Shown here piece by piece: positions 8,317 through 18,956 of a stretch of DNA of 54,818 bases (positions within the stretch are counted from its first letter, which is position 1; the number at the start of each line of letters is the position of its first letter). The stretch lies in NCBI GenBank assembly GCA_013285985.1, contig JABDGR010000003.1, forward strand, positions 1 to 54,818, written 5' to 3'. Both the position numbers and the translations under genes were made by a program. Source of the stretch: Verrucomicrobiota bacterium (GTDB lineage: Bacteria > Verrucomicrobiota > Verrucomicrobiia > Opitutales > JABDGR01). The notes under the pieces are model-generated. The model did no database searches, was not told where the DNA came from, and saw only the letters and a program-made list of their open reading frames with translations.

Positions 8317-8799
8317 CTAACTCTTTTTGGGGGTTTGGCCCTTTTGGAGTTCTACTCTTTTGGCTGTTCTCCTGTCCCTTATCTCCTGTTGGAGTTTCCT
8401 CTCATTGCGATCGCGTCGCTCAAAATCTCGCTCCTCCCCCTTAAGTATGCTTGTGCCATATTTTTTAAGAAATTCCGCCAAACGCGCAACTTCAATTTCC
8501 AAATCCTTTTCACTTTTAGGGAATGGGGAACGATATGGCTCCCTTTCACGCCCATCATTAAGCTTTATCAGCACCCCAATACTAATTGGGCGAGTTTTAC
8601 CAGGGTCATCTCTTGACTTTCTTATACTTAAGTCGAGTTCATGACTCCATTGTTTATCATAATAAACTCCAACTTGAATCTTATCTGATTCATAGAAAAC
8701 AAATGGGTGCTTTGCTGTTTTACGTACAAATTTAAAATCGCTTTCCAAAAATGAAAAGTGGTGAATAGTTAATTCGACAAATTTGTCCCACAAGTCCAT
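8317..8799 (-). CDS. Candidate immunity protein for the upstream Rhs toxin
   Basis: The 160-residue protein begins at ATG 8799, one base after the stop of the giant Rhs gene. A longer frame that starts inside the Rhs gene was not used. The first 60 residues are mixed alpha/beta with an aromatic run (HHFSFLESDFKFV, then GVYYDKQWSHELDLSI). This recalls small uncharacterised proteins often found beside polymorphic toxins. The C-terminal 45 residues are highly charged and probably helical (GEERDFERRDRNERKLQQ). There is no signal peptide or membrane segment, as expected for a cytoplasmic immunity protein. The role is inferred from spacing and context; the family is not recognised with certainty. 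Confidence 0.65.
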   Translation of the reverse strand: MDLWDKFVELTIHHFSFLESDFKFVRKTAKHPFVFYESDKIQVGVYYDKQWSHELDLSIRKSRDDPGKTRPISIGVLIKLNDGREREPYRSPFPKSEKDLEIEVARLAEFLKKYGTSILKGEERDFERRDRNERKLQQEIRDRRTAKRVELQKGQTPKKS

Positions 8800-8800
8800 A

Positions 8801-11800
8801 TTAGTTTGTTGGTGGTGTCCACTGGCCAGGATCCTGATTCCAACCGGATGAATCCAATAAGCCTCTTTCGGCATTTAGATAAGCCCCTCCTGTGTCATCC
8901 ATGTCGGAAGCATCTCGAATCGACAACCCCAAATCCATAATATCTTGGAGCTTGCCGAGATTTACTTGCAGGTTCGCTTCCATCGGATCGACATCAAACC
9001 AGTTTCTTAATGTAAATTCGCCTGGATTTAATGCCCCAGGTTGATCCAGGGCGCTGCCACGACCGATGACCAATCCAGATTCACCCCGTTCCCACGGTAG
9101 CGACTGGCCAAAATCCAACTCTAACTGCGTCGGCGATGCTGGCGAATTGGTCGTTAACCCACCCGGTGGCGTCGGCGATGCCGGCGCATCAGCAACCGGG
9201 TTTGACACACCTACAGACGGATCCGCTGCGGGAGCCGGGGGAGTGTCTGTGACAGGTGCAGGTCCAAGCGACTCTGTACCTGCTGGTGCCGTCGTCGCCG
9301 GAACATCTGGTGGTGGTTGAGCTGAGGGCTTGGGCGATGCAGCCCCTGGTGCATCCGGGGGAGCATCCGCCGGGGCATCAACATCTGCTCCGGCACCACC
9401 TAAAAGAACGAATCCTCCCACATTGGTCGCAATTCCTTTCGGAGTAGTGAAGGACTGACCAACCTGCTTCATTGTGTCCAACGCCGCGCCCCCGGCAGCC
9501 TTAAGAGCCGTCCCGGGATTTTGCACGATTGCGCCAATACCCGTGTTACCGGTCAAGGCGTCGCCCGCCAGATCGCCGATTTGCTGGTAACCACTGACCA
9601 CACCCTTGCCGATGGTATAGGGCGATTCCGCCAGGCCAACGGCATATTCCCCCGCTCCTTGCGCTGCCCCTGAACCGAACGCGCCAAACCACTCTCCCAT
9701 AGTAAGAGGAGTTCCTAAAAAGAGCCCTTGAGCGTCGAAACAGGTCCAGGGGTTTTGGCGCACGTAGGCGTAGAGGTTGGGGCCGTCGATGAAGCCGGCG
9801 GGGTCCTTGGTGAGGAAGCGGTCGGCGCCCATGAGGAAGTCGCGCATGCCTTCGTTGATGATGCCGGGGGCGTCCTCGCTCTTGGTGTTGGCGAAGAGGT
9901 CGCCCTGGTTGACGCCCTGCCAGTCCACGGCCGCGGGGGTGGCGGGCGACTGCGTCCATTCCTCGGCGCCCCAGGCGCGGGGGGCGAGGCCCTGGCCCGC
10001 GGCTTCGTGCTCGCCGAAGGCGTTGTAGGCCGACTGGCTGACCAACTGGCCGGTGTCGGCCGTTTGCGCGACGACGTCGCCGCGCCCATCATAATGGTAA
10101 TACTTGGCGGTGGGCGGATTGGAGCCGGACACAAACTCCGGATTGACGGCGTAGAGCACGCCGCCGACGCCCCCGCCCCAGTCGGAGCCGCGGACGTATT
10201 CATTTTGCAGGGTGAAGGCGCTCGAAGCGTAACTTTCGCTCCATACATTGGTGAAGTTGGCGGACACATACCGGCGCACGGACTCCCCGCCGGAGAAGGA
10301 AAAGAGCTGGCTGTTGCCGGTGTCCGGCGAATAGGCGTAATATGTACTGGAGACGCGCCGCGAGCGGTAATCGTAGGCGTAATTGCGGGAGCTATCATTA
10401 GCACTGGCGGGGAGGTTGGCGGAATAGTCCGTCACGTTACCGTTCGTGCTTTGACCAATTGCCACGAGCCGATTTTCGGCATCGTAATGAAAGCCGTAGT
10501 CGGTCCCGATCTCGTACGGATTGCCGTTACTGTCGACGGAGATATTGGTGGTTAAAGAGGTGACGGAGTCGTGGTAGCTGGTCAGCGCGTTGTCGCTGCG
10601 GTAAGTGTAGGTGATGTTGGCGAGGGTGGTCGTCGTGTTGCTGATGGTTTGGGCCACCAGCTTGTTCGTGCGGTTGAAGCCGTTGTCATAAGTGTAATTG
10701 CTGGTGTAGGTGGTGGTGCCCACGGCGAGGGCCTCCGAGGTCAAACGGTTGTCGCTGTCGTAGGCGAGCTTGACCGTCCGGTTGCCGAGCTGGCCCTGGG
10801 GATAGGCCTCGTCCTGCTCCTTGAGGTTGGCAAATTCGTCATAGGCCAGATCGTAGTCATAGAGCGTCGAATTGCCGTTGGGGGTATCGTTCTTAATCTC
10901 CGTCTGCCGGCCGAGGGCGTCAAAGGTCGTGTCGATGTAGGCGCTATTGCCCTGGATGAGGCGGACGCGGTTGCCGGCGGCGTCGTAACGGTAGGTCGTC
11001 TGGCGGTCGGCGCCATCCACCAGGGTATCGAGGCGGTTGAGGTTGTCGTAGGTGGAGGTGAGGGTGTGCGCATCGCTGCGCCCGTAGCCGTAGGTGGCAG
11101 TGAGCCGGTTGCTCGCGGCGTCGTAGGTGTAGGTGTTGGTGAAGCCGTTCGAGAGATTGGAGGAGAGGTTCCCCAGCAGGGAGCCAAACGTGTTGGCGCT
11201 GAAGGTGCCGTTGAAAACCGCGCCCTCATTCTCCGCCAGCATGCGCCCGAGGCCATCGTAGGCGTAGGCCACGTTGCTCACCGTTGAATTGTTGGCATAA
11301 TTTTCGGCGACGGCAATGAGTTCGCCGGCGTTGTCGTAATGAAGCGCGCGCCCTTCGGTGCCGTAACTTGTGACGCCCCAGAGATTGATGGACTGAAGGC
11401 TGCCAGTATAAGACACGCCCGTCTGCCGGTTGCGCGAATCGTAGGTGTAGTTGGTGATGTGACCCAGCGCATCCGTCCGGCTGAGTTTGTTCAGGGCGTT
11501 GTAAGTGAAGGTCGTAGTGAGACTGCCCGGGTAAACCGTAGTCAGCAATCGGTCGAGGCCATCGTAGGTGAAGGTGTTGGCGTGGCTTAGCCCGTCCACC
11601 AGCGCCACGCGGTTGCCGGCTTCGTCGTAGAAATTTTTGACGATGATGCCGGCGGCGTCGGTGGTCGTCAGGAGGCGGTTGAGGGCGTCGTAGGTGTTGT
11701 TCGCGGAAATCCGGTCGAAGGTGGCGCTCGAAGCCGCAGCTGACGAGGCCGTGCCCTGATGCACGGAAAGCACGTTGCCGTTTTGGTCGTAGGCCCGGCC

Positions 11801-14800
11801 GGTGACCAGATGGTGCCCGGAGATCATCGTCCCATTGGCAGCCATGTAACTCACTGTGGGCGTGAAGGTGTAGGTCGGGCGATTGGCGTCGTCATAGAGG
11901 GTCACCGTGGTATTCCCGCGCGCGTCGGTGACGGAGGTTGGGTTGCCCGCAGCGTCGTAGGCGGTCAGCACCGTCGGGCTGACAAAGGTTCCGTTGGCGG
12001 AAGTGCTCCAGTCCTCCACCTCCGGCGCAATGGAGGCGATTTTCCGATTCCGCTCATCGTAAACAAACTCCGAAACGTGGCCCAAGGGGTCAATGACCTG
12101 CACGGCGTTGCCATTGGCGTCATATTGCGTCTGCGTGACGGAAGAATTGGAGGTAATGGCGCCCGTCACGGGATCGGGGGAAGTCGCCGCCACGAGGCGA
12201 CCGGCGGCATCGAACTGTTTTTGGCTGACGCGGCCCAATTCGTCGGTGGACTGGTAGGCAAAGCCGGTGGAAGTATAGGCGGTGGAGACGGTGGTGTTGT
12301 CGGTGAAAGTGGTTTGGGTGAGGCGGTTGAGGGCATCGTACTCATACGAGGTTGTTTCCACGTTGCCCCCGAGGCTGCCGATGGTGCCGCTGCCATCCGC
12401 GCTTACGGAGACGGAAAGCAAATTGCCCACCGGGTCATAAGACTTCTTGGACACGGCGTATTTGTTGCCGGAGGTGGCGAACTGCACGCTCTGCGCGACG
12501 GGGAGGTAGCGCTCATCGTAAGCGACGGTCGTGGTGTAGCCGCGCGGGTCCACGGTGCTGGTAGGCTTGAAAGAACTGGAATCGAACGCGTTGCCGCCGG
12601 GATTGGTGCCGTTGTAATAGTAATAGGTGTGCAAGGCGGTGCTCGAAGTCGCATTGCCCCCGGTGGCGTTGAAGCCGATGCCCACCGACGGCGTGGTCAG
12701 CTCGGTGAGGCGGTTGAGGCCGTCGTACGAATAGGTGGCGTTGCCGCCGTTCGGGTCGGTGACGCTCAGGCGCGCGCCGGTGTTGCTGTAGGTGTAGCTC
12801 GTGGTCAGATTGCCCAAGCTGCTGATTTCGTTCGTGCCATCCATGACCCGGGTCACCGACAGCACCCGGTTGAGCGGGTCGTAGGTCTTGGTGGTTTCGT
12901 GGCCCAGCTCATCGGTCTCCGTCAGGACGTTGCCGCGGCCGTCGTAGGTGTAACTGCGGGTCGAATTATCCGGATAAATCACCGAGGTCAGCCGGTGGCG
13001 GTGATCGTAGTTGAAGTAAGTGATATGGCCGTTCGGGTCGGTCTCGCTCAGCTTGTCGCCACCGGTTGAGTAAGTGTAGGAAGTGGTGAGGTTTAAGCCG
13101 GACGGATCCACGTGCTGGGCAGACACCCGACCGAGGGAGTCCAGGTCGTAACTGACCTCCATATCCTGCACCCAACCCGGGTCATCGGGATAGTCGGTAT
13201 AGTATGAGGAAAAGTTGACATCGCGGACAGTTTTATCGGTCACCACCCCCGGGAACGTCGTGTTGCCGTAGGCGTAATCTGTTTCGGAGGTGACGTTGGA
13301 GTAGGAATCCTCAAAATAGCTGTATTCGCCGTCGGCATGGATCTCGGTCAGGCGATTGTCAAACCCATCGAAATCGTAGTGCGTCGCGTGGCCGTTCTCG
13401 TCCATGATATCACTCATCTGGCGCGTATTATAAACGTAGGTGAATGTCTTGGTGATGTTTGTCGCGGTGCCGTTGATGGTAACGGTGCGCGTCTGGGAGG
13501 TCGGGTCATCGAAGTAGCCGAAAAAGCCGTTGCTCGAAGTGTCATATACCCCGGGCAGGGTGTGGACGTAGGCCGCTGGCACATTCCAGCTATCAGCATG
13601 GGTGAACGTCGTCGTGTGTCCGCTGAAATCGGTGGCGGACATGAGCGCCATTCCCGCCGCGGAGTCGAACTCGTAGGACTCGTTGCCGAGGGTCGTATTG
13701 CCATCCTTGTAAGTCAAGGTCAAGTTCCCCCAGGCGACCAATTCGTCCACCGAACCGGGCGACTCGGCGGCGATAACCGATGGAACATCCTGCAGCATCA
13801 CCGAAGGATTCGACCAGTTGTAATCGGTGACGTGGCCGTCGGCGTCGGTCACCACGGTGTGTCGCCGCCAGCCCGAGTTGAGGAGCGCTCCGGTATTGCC
13901 GAAGCCGACTTCAATGTAAGAATCATTCTCGAATTGGCCCAACGGGATGGTCGTATTGCCATTCGTCAGGGAAATATTTGCCACCATGAGTGGTCGTCCC
14001 GGGGTGAAATAATAATTCCCATAATTGTTGAAGCTGACGAAGCCAATGGGATGACTGTCAGACAAGTTACCGGTGTAACTATACTGGTAGTTGAAATGGT
14101 AGGTATTGGCATTCTGATCTTTGATTTGACTCAGATTGAGATGGTAAAAATCGCCGCCGGGATCCCCGCTCGGCCCGGGGGTCGAATCATCTTCGGTGGT
14201 GATGTTATAGGTGTAATTAGAGGTAACGTTCATCGCGTCGGTCACACTCGTCAGTTCATAAAAGTTGCCGGAGCCGACCGGGTCGGCAGTCTTGGTGTAA
14301 TTATATTGCGTGAGGTCTTGGTCGCTGTCCCAGACTTTTCTGACCAGGCCGTTTTCATCCTGCTGGATGTAAATGGTCATATTGCCGGCAGCGGTGGTGT
14401 CATTGCCGCCGGTGCCGGTGATGGTCTCGGGCACTAGCGTGTCATTGGCCGCGTAGGCATAGGTCAGATTTCCGACGCCAGCGAGCCCCGTCGCCGTGGT
14501 GGCGCGGAAATAGGAATAGGAAAACGCACCACTGCCTGGCAGCACCCGATCCATCGGGATGTTGCTGTAAACCCCGTCCAAATCCGCGTGTTCGTAAGTC
14601 ACGGTGGTGCCGAATTTTTTGGTCAAGGTAAGGGTGGCATTCGCAATGGTTTCATTGCCGCTCAACGCCGAAGTCATGGCCAAAGTGGCCAAGTAAGGAT
14701 TTTTCTCGTGCTTGCCCGTCGGGTAAGGGACAAAGGTGCAAAAATTGCCGGTGGCGTTCCAGACCCCGAGGAAGTGGTATTCATTGCCATTTTCATCGCT

Positions 14801-17590
14801 GGCATAAATATTGGGATAGGGGCTGTTGCTGGCCGATTCCCAGCGCAAAGAAGCCACGAGGTTGGATTGCCAGCCCGGGCCAAAAGGCTCGTCCGGACGT
14901 TCGTGGGGCCGCAGCCCGCGGCGGGAAGACCAGGTTTCCTCATTGTAAACGCGGTTCACCGTCAAGGGCAGATCCGTTCCGGGAATTTTTTCATAAACAT
15001 CGGATACACTGTGTCGGAGTCCGAGTGTCAACGCGTCCACAAAGGTCTCCTCGTCCTGCTGGTCGGACTCGCTGGCCGTCTGCGGCTTGCCATCGGGCAG
15101 CGGGCGGCCGTTGAGGGCAACCTTGCGGTATTCCGCGCCGGCAACTTCCTCATTCGCAGAGGAGAATGCGCCTGGAGACACGGCCTTTTGGATGGTGAAG
15201 GTCTTGCTGCCCAAGCTCAGGTTGCCGACCGCGTAGTAATCAACGGTGATATTGAAAGTATCCCCTTCGACCGCCGAGGGGGCATAGGCGTAGATGGTGT
15301 TCTCGGTATAATTGACACCATCTGGAACAGAGAAATCGTATTGCCGATCATCTATTTCCTCCCCATTGGCCAGAGGCCCAAATGTTCCGTCATCGGAATG
15401 CGTGCCCCATAATTGAAGCGCGCCGGCATCCGTTCCATTCCAGGAAACAATCACATGGTCGTAGGGATAGTCCGTGAGAAAATAATATGTCTGTTCGTTC
15501 AAATTCGGAATGAATAGCGGCGACAAAACTCCGCCGCCAAACTGGATGGTTCCGCCCAGCTCGGCTTGGCTGACGGGGCCGTAGGCGTCGAAAACGGTGG
15601 GAAACGGCTCCAGCATTGCGAACGCCGTGCCGTCCTCTCCGAAATTTAAATCGGGATTGAGGGTGCTGTCCGTGGAGTCCAAAGTTAAGCTGTCAGTTAC
15701 ATTACCACCAATAGTTATATTGGACGTCGCGGTCGTAATCGTCATGTTGCTTGGACCAATAATATAGGCGCCCTCATCATACTCCCAGGGGATAAACCCA
15801 ACATACCAATTGACCGTCGTGTTCACATCCGTCGGCAGATAGCTCAGGCGGTATTCATCGACGCTGTAACCAAAATAATAAGGATACCCCCAGAAAGCAT
15901 TGTTAAACCTCGCATCAACATCTCCGAGCTCCGGCGGGTAATAATGATTCCAACCACCATCTACCCAATCATCACTTACATCGGCGTCCCAATCATAGTA
16001 ATCTGGAGGAGCATACCAGGCAAAGGCTGCGTCTCCTTCATCATAAAACCACTCCGCGCAGCGGAAGTCGATGGATTGAATCAACGGCACATTATAGGCC
16101 ACGGCATTGCTCGTGCCGATGAGGGTGGACCCATTATAGGCCTCGACTTGATAGAAATACCGGTATCCTCCATAGGGGATGGTGTCGTTAGCCGTAAAGG
16201 TGGGGTCGAAGACATTGCCGGCAAAACTATCGAGGGCTTCCCAGGTTCCGTCTATCCCGACTTTGCGTTCCAATTGATAGGTGATATTGGCATTATAGCC
16301 GGCGGAGGCCCAGCCCAGGCTGACACTGGTGACATCGTCCGGGTCAAATTGTAATTGAAGATTATACGGCACGGCCCCGTTGGTAAACGGATCGACCTGG
16401 ATGCCGGCCAGGCTGCCCGTTCCGAGATAAGTGCCGTTGGCAGCGTAATTGCCGACTCCTTGTGTAATATTGCCGCTGCTGCCGCTGCTGCCGCTGCCGT
16501 TTTGGGTGAGGAAAAAGCTGGCATCGGCAAACAGGTTGGTGCTGGGGGCGGTGAAGTGGATCCATTGCGTGGCGCTGGTGTTGCCCATGGTGTAATTCAT
16601 GGAGATGTTGCCGTTGGAGTCCGTGACCAACGTCCCCGAGGTGCTGTTGACGCCGCTGATGGAGACGTGGCCGTCGCCGGGGAGGACCACATAGTGGATG
16701 GGAGCGCCAGTCACATTGCTGATGGTGCCTGAAACATTCTTGGCCAGGTGGGCAATGATGGATTGGCTGAGCGTGCTGCCGGCATTGCCGGACTGGGGGC
16801 TGCCCTGGGTGACAGTCAAAGCCAGGTTGGCGGCGATGTTGGCGGCGTAGATGTATTCCGTGGGATTCTCGCCGGCCACAAATTTGGTCCAATAGGTGAC
16901 ATTGTCGCCGAGGGTGCTGTTGGATTCATTGGACAAATTGGCGTCGGTGATGTTTAGCCCGAACGAACCAGCCCAGACGTAAAAGCCCAGCAGGTTATTG
17001 TTAGCGGCGTGATAAGTGGACAGGTCGAAGGAGAAGGCCATCTTGAGCTGGCCGAGGTTGGCGAGGTCAAGCCGTTGATTGAGCCAGTTGTTATAAGTGG
17101 TGGCGTTGTAACCCGTCTGCCCTGGGCCGGGTGGAATCGTATGCCAGGGGTAATAGGGCGGCGTAGTGTCGTTGGTCCAAAAAGCATCCGTATAGCCATT
17201 CGCTTCGAGGCTGGCCTTGGTGTTGAAGCCGAGGAAATTCAACCGGTCGTAAAAGGGCTTGGCGACATACTCAAGCTGGCCGATGGTGGCGGGGGCAAAA
17301 TTGGTGCTGGTGTTGGCAGTGAAGTTGGCCACGAGAGCGGTAACGTTCGACCCGGCGCCGCCGACCGCCGAAAAATACTGGTTTAAATAATTGCCCGCCT
17401 GGGAGGCGGTGTATTTGAGCTGCCCAAGGTTGAGCACCCCATAGTTGTTCGGCGTGGCGCTGGAGTTGATGATGGCGGTGCCATTGGTGGTGTCGCTCCA
17501 CCAAGCCGGGGGCGGGTCAGCCCAGACCCAAGCCGAGGCGCAGAGCAAAGTGACGAGTCCGCCAAGGAGAAGTGGATGGTCGCGGCGCAT
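8801..17590 (-). CDS. Giant secreted Rhs/YD-repeat protein, polymorphic toxin candidate
   Basis: This 2929-residue protein starts at ATG 17590, which places a classical signal peptide (MRRDHPLLLGG...AWVWA) at the N-terminus. Residues 45-190 carry the NLGQLK/IGQLEY motif three times. Beta-sandwich-like and Fn3-like segments follow to about 850. A DUF6531-like stretch (SDVYEKIPGTDLPLTVNRVY) near 863 precedes dozens of YD repeats (about 900-2590), which form the Rhs cocoon. The core signature DPAGFIDGPNLYAYVRQNPW lies near 2600. After it come a glycine/alanine-rich segment (2620-2720), a long proline/alanine linker and a 105-residue variable tail (about 2825-2929) ending ERGLLDSSGWNQDPGQWTPP. 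Tails of this kind are usually toxins released from the shell, but the activity of this one is not recognised. The last gene of the operon is the likely immunity gene. Confidence 0.92.
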   Translation of the reverse strand: MRRDHPLLLGGLVTLLCASAWVWADPPPAWWSDTTNGTAIINSSATPNNYGVLNLGQLKYTASQAGNYLNQYFSAVGGAGSNVTALVANFTANTSTNFAPATIGQLEYVAKPFYDRLNFLGFNTKASLEANGYTDAFWTNDTTPPYYPWHTIPPGPGQTGYNATTYNNWLNQRLDLANLGQLKMAFSFDLSTYHAANNNLLGFYVWAGSFGLNITDANLSNESNSTLGDNVTYWTKFVAGENPTEYIYAANIAANLALTVTQGSPQSGNAGSTLSQSIIAHLAKNVSGTISNVTGAPIHYVVLPGDGHVSISGVNSTSGTLVTDSNGNISMNYTMGNTSATQWIHFTAPSTNLFADASFFLTQNGSGSSGSSGNITQGVGNYAANGTYLGTGSLAGIQVDPFTNGAVPYNLQLQFDPDDVTSVSLGWASAGYNANITYQLERKVGIDGTWEALDSFAGNVFDPTFTANDTIPYGGYRYFYQVEAYNGSTLIGTSNAVAYNVPLIQSIDFRCAEWFYDEGDAAFAWYAPPDYYDWDADVSDDWVDGGWNHYYPPELGDVDARFNNAFWGYPYYFGYSVDEYRLSYLPTDVNTTVNWYVGFIPWEYDEGAYIIGPSNMTITTATSNITIGGNVTDSLTLDSTDSTLNPDLNFGEDGTAFAMLEPFPTVFDAYGPVSQAELGGTIQFGGGVLSPLFIPNLNEQTYYFLTDYPYDHVIVSWNGTDAGALQLWGTHSDDGTFGPLANGEEIDDRQYDFSVPDGVNYTENTIYAYAPSAVEGDTFNITVDYYAVGNLSLGSKTFTIQKAVSPGAFSSANEEVAGAEYRKVALNGRPLPDGKPQTASESDQQDEETFVDALTLGLRHSVSDVYEKIPGTDLPLTVNRVYNEETWSSRRGLRPHERPDEPFGPGWQSNLVASLRWESASNSPYPNIYASDENGNEYHFLGVWNATGNFCTFVPYPTGKHEKNPYLATLAMTSALSGNETIANATLTLTKKFGTTVTYEHADLDGVYSNIPMDRVLPGSGAFSYSYFRATTATGLAGVGNLTYAYAANDTLVPETITGTGGNDTTAAGNMTIYIQQDENGLVRKVWDSDQDLTQYNYTKTADPVGSGNFYELTSVTDAMNVTSNYTYNITTEDDSTPGPSGDPGGDFYHLNLSQIKDQNANTYHFNYQYSYTGNLSDSHPIGFVSFNNYGNYYFTPGRPLMVANISLTNGNTTIPLGQFENDSYIEVGFGNTGALLNSGWRRHTVVTDADGHVTDYNWSNPSVMLQDVPSVIAAESPGSVDELVAWGNLTLTYKDGNTTLGNESYEFDSAAGMALMSATDFSGHTTTFTHADSWNVPAAYVHTLPGVYDTSSNGFFGYFDDPTSQTRTVTINGTATNITKTFTYVYNTRQMSDIMDENGHATHYDFDGFDNRLTEIHADGEYSYFEDSYSNVTSETDYAYGNTTFPGVVTDKTVRDVNFSSYYTDYPDDPGWVQDMEVSYDLDSLGRVSAQHVDPSGLNLTTSYTYSTGGDKLSETDPNGHITYFNYDHRHRLTSVIYPDNSTRSYTYDGRGNVLTETDELGHETTKTYDPLNRVLSVTRVMDGTNEISSLGNLTTSYTYSNTGARLSVTDPNGGNATYSYDGLNRLTELTTPSVGIGFNATGGNATSSTALHTYYYYNGTNPGGNAFDSSSFKPTSTVDPRGYTTTVAYDERYLPVAQSVQFATSGNKYAVSKKSYDPVGNLLSVSVSADGSGTIGSLGGNVETTSYEYDALNRLTQTTFTDNTTVSTAYTSTGFAYQSTDELGRVSQKQFDAAGRLVAATSPDPVTGAITSNSSVTQTQYDANGNAVQVIDPLGHVSEFVYDERNRKIASIAPEVEDWSTSANGTFVSPTVLTAYDAAGNPTSVTDARGNTTVTLYDDANRPTYTFTPTVSYMAANGTMISGHHLVTGRAYDQNGNVLSVHQGTASSAAASSATFDRISANNTYDALNRLLTTTDAAGIIVKNFYDEAGNRVALVDGLSHANTFTYDGLDRLLTTVYPGSLTTTFTYNALNKLSRTDALGHITNYTYDSRNRQTGVSYTGSLQSINLWGVTSYGTEGRALHYDNAGELIAVAENYANNSTVSNVAYAYDGLGRMLAENEGAVFNGTFSANTFGSLLGNLSSNLSNGFTNTYTYDAASNRLTATYGYGRSDAHTLTSTYDNLNRLDTLVDGADRQTTYRYDAAGNRVRLIQGNSAYIDTTFDALGRQTEIKNDTPNGNSTLYDYDLAYDEFANLKEQDEAYPQGQLGNRTVKLAYDSDNRLTSEALAVGTTTYTSNYTYDNGFNRTNKLVAQTISNTTTTLANITYTYRSDNALTSYHDSVTSLTTNISVDSNGNPYEIGTDYGFHYDAENRLVAIGQSTNGNVTDYSANLPASANDSSRNYAYDYRSRRVSSTYYAYSPDTGNSQLFSFSGGESVRRYVSANFTNVWSESYASSAFTLQNEYVRGSDWGGGVGGVLYAVNPEFVSGSNPPTAKYYHYDGRGDVVAQTADTGQLVSQSAYNAFGEHEAAGQGLAPRAWGAEEWTQSPATPAAVDWQGVNQGDLFANTKSEDAPGIINEGMRDFLMGADRFLTKDPAGFIDGPNLYAYVRQNPWTCFDAQGLFLGTPLTMGEWFGAFGSGAAQGAGEYAVGLAESPYTIGKGVVSGYQQIGDLAGDALTGNTGIGAIVQNPGTALKAAGGAALDTMKQVGQSFTTPKGIATNVGGFVLLGGAGADVDAPADAPPDAPGAASPKPSAQPPPDVPATTAPAGTESLGPAPVTDTPPAPAADPSVGVSNPVADAPASPTPPGGLTTNSPASPTQLELDFGQSLPWERGESGLVIGRGSALDQPGALNPGEFTLRNWFDVDPMEANLQVNLGKLQDIMDLGLSIRDASDMDDTGGAYLNAERGLLDSSGWNQDPGQWTPPTN

Positions 17591-17656
17591 GGGGTTTACG
17601 ATGACGCGAAAAAAGTTGGGGGAAATTGAGCGGGAAAAGCGCGGGCAAAGGGACAA

Positions 17657-18892
17657 TCAGTCGCCGAAGGTGCCCATGAGGATATCGCCTTGAGGTTCCA
17701 CCGACACATTGCCCGTGAAGTTCACGGTGTTGGTAAGGGTGGTGGACGTGCCGTTGAAGGTCGCGTTGCCATTGACAGTCAGGTTGCCGTTGAGCGTGGT
17801 ATTGCCGTTTTTCAGCATGACCAGCGCGTTGGAGAGATTGCCCGAGCTCGTGCCGTTGCCGATAACGAAGAGCGGGTCGGTGGAGACCCAGGTGGTATTG
17901 CCGGAACCTGAACCCGAAATTGCGGCGTTCCACTGGCCCACCACGATGGAATTGAAATAAGCCGCGGTGACATTGCTGCCGATGGCGAAGCTGCCGGCGC
18001 CGGAAGCGACCGTGCCGTTGCCGATGGCCAAGGCGTGGCTGCCGGTGGCGCTGCCACCAATCCCCAACGCCCCTGCGGAATTGTAGGTGCTAAACAAGGC
18101 GGAAGCGGTCACCGGGGTGATGCTGGCTGAACTGTTGGCCGTCGCGTTAAAGAACGTGAGAGACTGGCCGGTGACATTGATCGAAATGGTGCTGGAATTG
18201 CCGTCGCTAACCGTCAGCGTGCCGTTGGTATTATTCAGGGCGATATTGCCATTCTGCGGTTCAAACGTCAGGTTGTGGCCACTGGTGGGATTGTTAATCG
18301 TGAGATTGCCGCTGTTGGCCAGGGTCATCTGGGTTTCCAGCACCGAGGAATTGGACATGGCGGCGAGCCCGTTTTGCTGCCAGACCCAGGTGGTGTTGCC
18401 GTCGTACCCGGTAAAATAAATGGTGGGGTAATAATAGGAGCCGCTCTTGTTCTGGCTGATATTGAAGGCCGGGGTGTCGGTGCTCGTATAGGTCAGGTCG
18501 CCCAGGTCCAGGCTGCTGTGCAGCCAGGAATTGGCCACGCCCCAGGACTCGGACATGCCCGGCGAAAAGCCGGAGGTCAGTTCAAAGTTTCCGGTGATGG
18601 CGAACGAAGTCGCGTAATTGCCATACACATTGTTGGCGTAAACATTTCCGACATTCAAGTTGTTGGTTATATTAACGGAATCGCCGACGGACAGCGTCTG
18701 GCTGACATTCAGATTGTCATCCACCCAGACGTTGCCGTTGACTTCAGCATCGCTTTCAAAATAGGAGGTGCCGGAAAAAACATTGTTGGGATCTGAAATG
18801 AAATCCTGGGCGTTGAGCCGAGGGCTGGCCAAGACGAAGAAGCCCAGCAACAGCAGGCCGAAAAAGCGCGGGAGAAATGTGGTGGTTTTCAT
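17657..18892 (-). CDS. Secreted YadA-head-like repeat protein (411 aa)
   Basis: A signal peptide (MKTTTFLPRFFGLLLLGFFV, cleavage near ASPRLNAQ) is followed by a serine-, threonine- and asparagine-rich beta protein. Residues about 255-310 contain left-handed beta-roll repeats of the YadA/Hep_Hag head type (ATGSHALAIGNGTVASGAGS). The middle module (SWGVANSWLHSSLDLGDLTY, then FTGYDGNTTWVW) recurs almost unchanged in the upstream neighbour. No YadA C-terminal anchor or other membrane anchor is visible, so it is probably released or attached through partners. It lies 66 bases upstream of the Rhs gene on the same strand and probably shares its transcript. About 25 N-x-S/T triplets occur in 411 residues. 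Confidence 0.8.
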   Translation of the reverse strand: MKTTTFLPRFFGLLLLGFFVLASPRLNAQDFISDPNNVFSGTSYFESDAEVNGNVWVDDNLNVSQTLSVGDSVNITNNLNVGNVYANNVYGNYATSFAITGNFELTSGFSPGMSESWGVANSWLHSSLDLGDLTYTSTDTPAFNISQNKSGSYYYPTIYFTGYDGNTTWVWQQNGLAAMSNSSVLETQMTLANSGNLTINNPTSGHNLTFEPQNGNIALNNTNGTLTVSDGNSSTISINVTGQSLTFFNATANSSASITPVTASALFSTYNSAGALGIGGSATGSHALAIGNGTVASGAGSFAIGSNVTAAYFNSIVVGQWNAAISGSGSGNTTWVSTDPLFVIGNGTSSGNLSNALVMLKNGNTTLNGNLTVNGNATFNGTSTTLTNTVNFTGNVSVEPQGDILMGTFGD

Positions 18893-18956
18893 GGCGGATT
18901 GGGTAAAAAATGAGTTGGTTAGTTTATGGGAAAGAATTTATGCGTGGAGGAATGGT

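Noticed and set aside
9728-17386. Long plus-strand frames (275, 238, 436, 366, 274 residues) opposite the Rhs gene
   Set aside because: They mirror the codon pattern of the Rhs gene and have valine/glycine-rich translations without domains.
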